From Novosphingobium sp. 9 (GTDB taxonomy: Bacteria > Pseudomonadota > Alphaproteobacteria > Sphingomonadales > Sphingomonadaceae): a DNA stretch of 64,000 bases. The notes beneath the pieces were generated by a model. It was not told where the DNA came from. It worked only from the letters and a program-made list of their open reading frames with translations, and did not search any database. The stretch covers positions 1-64,000 of the forward strand of contig NZ_CP022708.1 of assembly GCF_025340265.1 (NCBI RefSeq). Direction: 5' to 3'. Numbering within the stretch: the stretch's first letter is position 1; each line of letters opens with the position of its first letter. The translations under genes and the position numbers were made by a program. Below, piece by piece: positions 57,967 through 64,000 of this stretch.

Positions 57967-58816
57967 CGCTCAGCAACTCCAGACACGGGGCGGGGAAGGC
58001 CTTCGCGCAAGACCTCCAGCGCAAGGGCAAGATCATGGCGCAGCACCGCGCCGTCGGGCGCCAGCAAACGCAGCGCGAGAATACCGTTCCAGCTGCTCGC
58101 CGCAACACGCCCTTGCGCGCCGGTGAGCGCGTGGCGCAGCGGGTCGAGCAATGCGGCGGCATCGGGGGCCAGTCGCAGCACCGTGGCAAAAGCGCCCGCG
58201 CCGTTGCCAAGCGCGGGTCGTGACATCGTGGCGGCAATGTCCGGCCCCTGCCCACCCCAAGCTCCAGCGCATCGGCATAGACCAGCCGCCCGCCGCGCCG
58301 CACCCGCCACGTATCGCGCAAGTGCCCGCTCGCCATCCGCTCGCCCATCGCCGTGCGGCCCAGCACCACCGCCTCCAGCCCCAGGAACCGCGCGTCGGGC
58401 GCCATCTCTACCTCGATCGCGCGCGACAATCGCGCGGCGTCGAACAGGATCGTCTCCTGCGGCATCCACGCCGCGTCCGCGCCAACCGCCAGCGTCAGCC
58501 GCGTCGACACTCGCGCGCCCACGTCCATCGCCCGATAGACCCGCTCCGCCGCCTGCGAGGTGATCGCCGCGCACGCCCCAGCCTCCCAGCCGATCCGCTG
58601 CTCCATCACATCGCCTTCGGCAAGGCCCCCTGCGGTGTTGATCAGTACCGCTTCCCCCTCGCCGGACCGCATCGTCAACCGAGGAAGACGCACCCGCAGG
58701 CAACCGCTCTGGTACATCTCGCCCGCCACCGTGCGGTCCCCCAAACGCCGAAACGTCAAACCCAGCGCGCCTCGGCTGCGAACAGCCGAAAGTGCAGAGG
58801 CCGTCGTGGTGGCCAT
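57957..58816 (-). CDS. ureD: Urease accessory protein UreD (frameshift at 58255-58258)
   Basis: About 286 residues after one base is added in the C4 run at 58255-58258, joining YADALELG to [28 protein letters not shown] is the UreD hallmark, with [26 protein letters not shown] and the late VRLLAPDG-like [20 protein letters not shown]. UreD scaffolds UreF/UreG on the apoenzyme. First gene of the ureDABCEFG-hupE operon. Confidence 0.93.
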
Positions 58817-58838
58817 AGGGAAAGGCGCGTTCAGAGGC

Positions 58839-60125
58839 TCAACTCACGCCGGGATTGCGCTTCTGTACCGGCCCCGGCGGGCTGATCGTCGCACAGTTCG
58901 AGGTTGGCAGCTTGCCTGCCAGCAAGGCCAGCGCAAAGGGGATCGAGTCCTTGGCAGACGTGTTCACGGTACTGCCGTGATCCTCGCCCGGATAGGTATG
59001 CCATTGCAGGTTCGTACCGGCTGCGCACATCGCCTTCACCGCATTGTACTGGCCTTGCGTCCCGGCCATGTCGTCCGCCAATCCCGTACCGACAAACAGC
59101 GGGCCGGGGATATGCGCGTCCTTGAATTCGAAGTTTGCCTCCATCGTCCCGTCGATGGGCTGGAGATCGGGCACGAAGACCTGCTCACCGGTCAGCTTGT
59201 TCTGATCGGCCATGTCGAACAGAGCGTGAAGGCACTGCGTGCGCGCGGCCTTGAGCAACGGATATCCTGCGGGCTGGACGAAAGCTGCCGGATCGAGTTC
59301 ATGATGCAGCGAACGATCGATCCCAGCGATGCGCAGCATGCCGAAACCGGGATTCATGAAGTGGACATCGGTCATCGCCTTCGACTTTGCGACATAATCT
59401 GCATCGTGCGGCGTATCAAAGGTCATGACAAGGCCAGTCGCAACCGTGCCCAGTATATTCAGCTTCGGCGCGTAGCTCTTCGCCAGATATGTCGTGCCCA
59501 GCGCGGCACCCGAGCCCTGCGACTGGCCGACGACAATTACCCGGTTCGCCAGTGTGCCTTTCCCGGCTGCCAGCGCGGCGCGAACACCATCGAGCACCGA
59601 TCGGCCTTCGGAACGCCACATCAGGTAAGGATGGACGCCCGGCGTGCCGAGCCCCTCGTAATCGCTGGCGACGACCGCGAACCCGGCCTTCAGCCAGCGC
59701 CCGAGATATTCAGCGTCACGCGCCGACGGACCGGTCCACGAAGGGGCGCAGGGATCGGCAAAACCGGTGGTGCCGTGAGCCCACGCCACCACGGGCCAGC
59801 CCCCTTTGGGCGCCTTACCCTGCGGGATGAACATCATGCCCGAAACGATGATCGCTCCTCGCCCGACACCACTGGTCGAGGAATAGAGGATACGGGTTGC
59901 CCTAGCATCCTGGGGCTGCGGGAGGTTCGCCGGCAACGCTTCCTGACGCAGCATGTGTCCGGGCGTTCCGATCTTGCCGCTCCAACGATAGAAAGGCGAA
60001 ACACCGCCATCGCCGTCTATATTACCGAGGTCGGTCGTGGCAGCAGCCGGAGCCGCCATCGCTGGCTGCACATTTGGAATAGCTGCAAGCGCAACAGCAG
60101 CCAGGGCGATAATCCATTGCTTCAT
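58839..60125 (-). CDS. Secretory lipase/alpha-beta hydrolase (PF03583-like)
   Basis: 428 residues. Signal peptide MKQWIIALAAVALAAIPNVQ...AMAA. Features of the secretory lipase group: VVAWAHGTTGFADPCAPS, FAVVASDYEGLGTPGVHPYL, and the nucleophile VIVVGQSQGSGAALGTTYLA, with the acid in PGPLFVGTGLADDMA and YPGEDHGSTV for the His. Same strand as the urease operon and directly upstream of ureD (22 bp), but it is unrelated and may have its own promoter with readthrough. Substrate unknown. Confidence 0.87.
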   Translation of the reverse strand: MKQWIIALAAVALAAIPNVQPAMAAPAAATTDLGNIDGDGGVSPFYRWSGKIGTPGHMLRQEALPANLPQPQDARATRILYSSTSGVGRGAIIVSGMMFIPQGKAPKGGWPVVAWAHGTTGFADPCAPSWTGPSARDAEYLGRWLKAGFAVVASDYEGLGTPGVHPYLMWRSEGRSVLDGVRAALAAGKGTLANRVIVVGQSQGSGAALGTTYLAKSYAPKLNILGTVATGLVMTFDTPHDADYVAKSKAMTDVHFMNPGFGMLRIAGIDRSLHHELDPAAFVQPAGYPLLKAARTQCLHALFDMADQNKLTGEQVFVPDLQPIDGTMEANFEFKDAHIPGPLFVGTGLADDMAGTQGQYNAVKAMCAAGTNLQWHTYPGEDHGSTVNTSAKDSIPFALALLAGKLPTSNCATISPPGPVQKRNPGVS

Positions 60126-60402
60126 AAGACATTCCATCATTTCGATCCGCCCCGGTCAAGTGTTCCGGGCGCACGAAGTCGTCGCACGATCAGCCTAATC
60201 ACAAAGCAGCGACGATACCTCCCCGATCCGGCATCGCCCCATTGCGCTGGCGGCAACACCTTCTCATCGAAACACCCATGTCCGGCAACGCACCGAAAAG
60301 GACACGCCTTGATGCCGGATACGAACCGGCCTTGCCGAACGGCAGACCCGGCCTATCCTTCCAGTTACTATACAGCAGCAATCAACAAGGTCAGCCAAGC
60401 CC
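60126..60402. other. Divergent intergenic region between lipase and MFS permease
   Basis: 277 bp with no gene recognised. It must hold both promoters; no distinct operator, repeat or terminator was seen. Confidence 0.4.
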
Positions 60403-61625
60403 ATGGCCCAGTCCGCCACACCCCTTCCTTCCGCCAGTGCTGCAGACGCGCCCATGCCTCTGCTCAAAGGCAACTGGACGACGGTGGCAATTGTCTACGC
60501 CATCGGCCTTGGCAGCATGGCGCTCGTCGGCATCCTTTCTCCGCTGGCGCTGACCGTCACGGCATCGCTCGGCGCCCCCAAGGCCGCGATCGGCTTTGCC
60601 ATTGCCCTGTTCTCGCTGCCCGCAACCATCGTCGCCACTGTCGGCGGATCGCTCGTCGATCGCATCGGCCCTCGCAGAGCACTGCTGCTGACCTCGCCGG
60701 TCTTCGTGCTTTCCGACCTCGTGGTCTGGATGGCGCATGACATCTGGCTGCTCAACCTAGGCGTGCTGCTGTCCGGCATCGGCTATCTCGGCATCCTCAA
60801 CGGCGGTGCAGCCATGCTGATCGGCTCGCTCGAAGGTCACGCCCGCACCCGCGCGATGACGCTATGGTCAACCTATGCCCCACCGGTTTCGCTCTCGGCC
60901 TGCTTCTTGCAGCGCCATTCACGCAAGGCGAAGGCTGGCGCGATGCGGTGGCGCTGCATGGTGCTTTCATGCTGATCTGCGCGGTTTGCGCCTTTGCACT
61001 GCCTCACGTTCCGGCCATGGTGAAGCACAGCGCCACGGCGCGCGAAAAGCTGGCCGCGCTATTCGCCGGGCTGCGCCATCCTCCGGTATTCCTGCTGGGT
61101 ATCGCGATGGCGATGCCGGCTATGATCTCCTACGGCACCAGCCTTGCCGCGCCGACCTACCTCGCGAAAGTCCATGGCGTTTCGCTGGCCGCTTCCGCCA
61201 GCATCGTCGCCATTGCCAAGATCGTCGCGGTGCTGCTGGGCGGTACGGTCACCGGCGCGCTGCTGAGCCGCGAATTCCCGCCGCGCCGCCTGCTGGCGAT
61301 GGTCGTCGTGCTCGGCATCGTCGCACAGACGCTCCTGTTCCTGCCGTCGAGCCCGCTTGCGCTCGCGATCTTCGGGCTGATGGCCTGGCTGTTCACCTAT
61401 GGTGCCGCTACCGGCGTATGCATGGCCACAATGCCAGCACTGTCGAACAAGGACCTGGGCGGCGGCAGTGTGGCAGGCCTCGTCAACCAGTTCGTCTCGC
61501 TCGCCTCGCTGCTGACTCCGACGATCTACTTCGCGCTGACGCACTGGACGGCCTATATCGCGCTGGCCGTCGTCGGGTTGGTCGTGTGCCTGCTGGCCCT
61601 GCCGAAATTGAGCACGGCCGTCTGA
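60403..61625 (+). CDS. MFS permease, cyanate/CynX-like (frameshift at 60878-60881)
   Basis: About 407 residues with 12 predicted helices once one C is added to the C4 run at 60878-60881 (TLWSTYAP then TGFALGLLLAAP). Helix 1 VAIVYAIGLGSMALVGILSP, motif A region GGSLVDRIGPRRALLL, and a second half starting FLLGIAMAMPAMISYGTSLA. General resemblance to NNP/CynX-like and other small-solute MFS proteins; no substrate can be assigned. It ends head-on with the SDR gene, stop codons adjoining. Confidence 0.8.
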
Positions 61626-62351
61626 TCAGACGGCCGTATCGCCACCATCCACCGGCATCATCGCTCCGCTGATGTAACTTGCTTCATGCGAGGCCAGAAA
61701 GCGCACCAGCGCGGCAGCCTCAGCCGCAGAACCGTGGCGACGCAAGGGGATACGCCCATCTACCCGCGCACGTTCGGTCTCCGCATCCGGCACCATCTGC
61801 CAGTATCCGCGCGTCAACGGCGTATCGAGCCAACCGCCAAGCACCGCATTCACTCGTACGCCTTCCGGTCCGAGTTCCGCGGCCAGACTCCGCACCAGAC
61901 CGGCAACGCCTGCCTTGGTGGCCTGATAAGCATGCGTAAGCGGCTGCCCCCGCATCGTTGCGGTCGAGGAAATGAAGATCACACTGGCGTTCGACGAGAT
62001 ACGCAACGCAGGCAAAGCGGCCTGCACAGTCAGGAACGGGAGGCGCAGGTTCACCGCAGAGGCACGATCCCACATGGCTGCGGTCCATTCGGCAACCGGC
62101 GCGCTGGCCATCGCGGAAGCCGCGACGATCACGGTATCGAGCCTATCTGCATGCTCCAGCGCAGCAGCAACGGCCTGGGTGCCGGTGTCAGGTGACTCCA
62201 GCGCTACTGCCTCGAACCGTACCGCATCGGGTAACTCTCTCGGTACTTCCCCCTCATCCGCCAGCAACACCCGATCTCCGGCTCCCGCGAAGGACCGCGC
62301 CAGTTCGCCGCCGAGCCCGCCTGCGCCGCCAATGATGAGAATACCTGCCAT
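61626..62351 (-). CDS. Short-chain dehydrogenase/reductase
   Basis: 241 residues. NAD(P)-binding ILIIGGAGGLGGELARSFAG; Ser and catalytic Tyr-Lys in FISSTATMRG and YQATKAGVAGLVRSL; C-terminal SGAMMPVDGGDTAV typical of classical SDRs. An acidic residue after strand 2 (LLADEGE) hints at NAD preference. Divergent from the DUF1445 gene (132 bp), so possibly part of the same catabolic unit. Substrate unknown. Confidence 0.88.
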   Translation of the reverse strand: MAGILIIGGAGGLGGELARSFAGAGDRVLLADEGEVPRELPDAVRFEAVALESPDTGTQAVAAALEHADRLDTVIVAASAMASAPVAEWTAAMWDRASAVNLRLPFLTVQAALPALRISSNASVIFISSTATMRGQPLTHAYQATKAGVAGLVRSLAAELGPEGVRVNAVLGGWLDTPLTRGYWQMVPDAETERARVDGRIPLRRHGSAAEAAALVRFLASHEASYISGAMMPVDGGDTAV

Positions 62352-62483
62352 AATGCTCGCGCTTCCTTGATTTTCGATCCTTGAGTGGCATCACCCGCCA
62401 GCCAAGTCCCATCGCCGCCTAGGCAACGGGAGAGGCCCAAAAAAGCAACTCTCGGCAACACCCATGGTGCTATTGAAGCCTTC

Positions 62484-63353
62484 ATGACACAGAGCGCCCT
62501 GCCCGCGACAGACCTCGATCCCGGTTTCGACACTTCGGACCCGGTTGCGGTGCGCCGCGCGATCCGCTCGGGCGCTTTCACCGGCTTCACCAATCTGGTG
62601 GCGCGCAGATATGTGCAGGGCAATCTGGTAGCCGTACCCGCGAGCCATGCCGACGCCTTCGAACTTTACTGTCGCTCAAACCCGCAGGCGCTACCGATCC
62701 TCGGTCGCAGCGAGCCTGGATCGCGCGCCATTCCGGCATTGGGCACAGACCTGGACATTGCGCGCGACACCGGCGGCTACATGGTGTTCCGCGATGGCGA
62801 ACTGATCGATACGCCCCGCGATGCCTCCCCGGTATGGCGCGACGATCTGGTGTCGTTCGTGCTGGGCTGCTCGTTCTCGTTCGAGGCGATCCTGCAGAAC
62901 GCCGGGGTTCGCCTGCGCCATCTCGACGAGGGCAACGTCTCGGCCATGTACGAAACGAACCGCGACACCGTGCCGGTCGGACCGTTCTGCGGCAAGCTGA
63001 TCGTCTCGATGCGGGCCCTATCGCCCGCCGACGCCATCCGCGCGACGATCCTTTCAGCGCAATTCCCGCGCTTTCATGGCGCGCCTGTCTCGCTAGGACT
63101 ACCCGAAGACCTTGGTATTGCGGACCTTGCAAAAAGCTATGGCGGCCATGGGCTTACCCGGCTTCATCCCGGTGAGCTTCCGGTTTTCTGGGCCTGCGGC
63201 GCCACCGGCCAGAATGCCGTGCGCGCCGCGCGCCTGCCGCTGTGCATCACCCATTACAAAGCGCACATGGTCGTTACCGATCTGCCGCTTCCCGATTTGC
63301 CCGATTTGAATACGCCCAGCGTTTCCACCAAGGATCTGCCCGATGAATGTTGA
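62484..63353 (+). CDS. DUF1445 putative hydro-lyase (D-glutamate cyclase-like family)
   Basis: 289 residues. The family pattern is clear: RSGAFTGFTNLVARRYVQGN, PASHADAFELYCRSNPQALP, VWRDDLVSFVLGCSFSFEAI, YETNRDTVPVGPFCGKLIVS and PVFWACGATGQNAVRAARLP-CITH. Members are annotated as putative hydro-lyases; a mammalian relative (DGLUCY) is a D-glutamate cyclase. ATG 62484 was chosen. Stop overlaps the PhyH start by 11 bp. Whether it acts on D-Glu, as the operon 50 kb away would suggest, or on another acid with its neighbours cannot be told. Confidence 0.9.
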   Translation: MTQSALPATDLDPGFDTSDPVAVRRAIRSGAFTGFTNLVARRYVQGNLVAVPASHADAFELYCRSNPQALPILGRSEPGSRAIPALGTDLDIARDTGGYMVFRDGELIDTPRDASPVWRDDLVSFVLGCSFSFEAILQNAGVRLRHLDEGNVSAMYETNRDTVPVGPFCGKLIVSMRALSPADAIRATILSAQFPRFHGAPVSLGLPEDLGIADLAKSYGGHGLTRLHPGELPVFWACGATGQNAVRAARLPLCITHYKAHMVVTDLPLPDLPDLNTPSVSTKDLPDEC

Positions 63354-64000
63354 CGAGATCGTTTCGCACTACGACGAGCACGGCTATGTCGTCGTCCCCG
63401 GCCTGCTGCAAGGCCCGGTGCTCGACAAGCTGCGCGCGCTGACCGACAATGTCGCCGCGCGCGCCGCCGCAGTTGAAGCCGACGACGCGTGGTTCGATTT
63501 CGACACGGACGCAGCCGGTCTGCGCACGATCCAGCGCATCAAGAAGCCCAACCGCATCGATCCTTTCTACGCCGAGCAGGCCGGAAACCCGCAGATTCTG
63601 GAGATTCTCACGCGGATCATCGGCGATCTGGTGCGCCTGTCGCACACCAAGATCAACATGAAGTCCGCCAACGGCGGCGCCGCGCTGGAGTGGCATCAGG
63701 ACTGGGCTTTCGCGCCGCACACCAACATGTCGACCTGCGTCGCCTCGATCATGCTCGATGGCGCTTCCGCCGCGAACGGCGCGATGCAGGTAATCCCCGG
63801 CAGCCACAAGCAGCCCCTGCTCGATCACCATGATGAGGAAGGGTTTTTCTGCGGCGCGGTCGACATCGATCAGGTGGACCTGTCGAAAGCCGTGCTGCTC
63901 GAAGGGCCTCCGGGGACGGTCAGCTTCCACCACCCGATGACGCTGCACGGATCGAGCGTGAACCGTTCGGGCGATCCGCGCCGTATCCTGTTCTACGAAT
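63343..64000 (+). CDS. PhyH-family Fe(II)/2-oxoglutarate dioxygenase, N-terminal part (runs off right edge)
   Basis: 219 codons present. The phytanoyl-CoA dioxygenase-like start EIVSHYDEHGYVVVPGLLQG is followed by the iron-binding HxD in ALEWHQDWAFAPH, and MQVIPGSHKQPLLDHH typical of the family. The second iron His likely lies in TVSFHHPMTLHGSS near 63950. It overlaps the DUF1445 gene, so oxidation and dehydration (or hydration) of the same small substrate is plausible; the SDR nearby may complete the pathway. Confidence 0.88.
   Translation, partial: MNVDEIVSHYDEHGYVVVPGLLQGPVLDKLRALTDNVAARAAAVEADDAWFDFDTDAAGLRTIQRIKKPNRIDPFYAEQAGNPQILEILTRIIGDLVRLSHTKINMKSANGGAALEWHQDWAFAPHTNMSTCVASIMLDGASAANGAMQVIPGSHKQPLLDHHDEEGFFCGAVDIDQVDLSKAVLLEGPPGTVSFHHPMTLHGSSVNRSGDPRRILFYE

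Overview
The window is GC-rich, densely coded DNA from an alphaproteobacterium, most likely a member of the Sphingomonadales close to Novosphingobium. This is inferred from four TonB-dependent receptors in 64 kb, the large Caulobacter/Xanthomonas-type sugar receptor, the dgcN-dgcA pair and several sphingomonad-type palindromic repeats. No rRNA, tRNA, CRISPR array, transposase or prophage gene was recognised. At least eight genes (AmpG-like permease, DgcN, the carboxylesterase fusion, the LamG protein, HupE, UreB, UreD, the second MFS permease) are each restored by adding one base, mostly in a short homopolymer run. That looks like under-called homopolymers in the assembly rather than gene decay, and these genes are annotated as single full-length CDSs.

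Bases 1-20,300 hold a peptidoglycan-fragment salvage region. It contains an outer-membrane receptor, an AmpG-like muropeptide permease overlapping a cytoplasmic serine hydrolase (AmiE-like), an S9 peptidase, a PBP4-type DD-carboxypeptidase (DacB), a tightly overlapping D-glutamate operon (dgcN-dgcA-N-acyl-D-amino-acid deacylase-dicarboxylate/amino-acid symporter), a lysophospholipase-like hydrolase, a LysR regulator divergent from a secreted serine hydrolase, and murQ divergent from a BadF-type amino-sugar kinase. Together they could import muropeptides, strip peptides, and feed MurNAc and D-Glu into central metabolism.

Bases 20,300-28,150 hold a 156-bp nested palindromic element, a CsgG-like secreted protein, a TonB receptor and two secreted hydrolases; the second hydrolase fuses a PEBP-like domain to a type-B carboxylesterase. 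Bases 28,150-32,900 are a haem uptake locus: haem receptor divergent from tonB-hemO-DUF454, with a Fur-box-like 19-mer before each transcription unit. Bases 32,900-34,600 hold an SDR and yaaA.

Bases 34,600-53,150 form a pectin/rhamnogalacturonan utilisation region: hexuronate-type MFS permease, hydratase, LacI regulator, oligogalacturonate lyase, SGNH acetylesterase, GH28 enzyme, two related esterases, a TonB receptor, a 1,315-residue LamG-containing protein of unknown activity, and a secreted aldose epimerase. A shared motif (TTGACACCGGTTTCCA) precedes three of the transcription units and is the probable LacI operator. A sugE-type guanidinium exporter with an apparent guanidine-II riboswitch sits inside this region.

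Bases 53,100-58,820 are a complete urease operon (ureDABCEFG-hupE). The right end has a secretory lipase, an MFS permease, an SDR, a DUF1445 hydro-lyase and a truncated PhyH dioxygenase.

Dispersed among the genes are three families of paired palindromes (REPIN-like). One copy brackets a small GIY-YIG nuclease gene with perfect 31-bp terminal inverted repeats, and a second, internally deleted copy lies 22.7 kb away. This is the best candidate in the window for an under-described mobile system.
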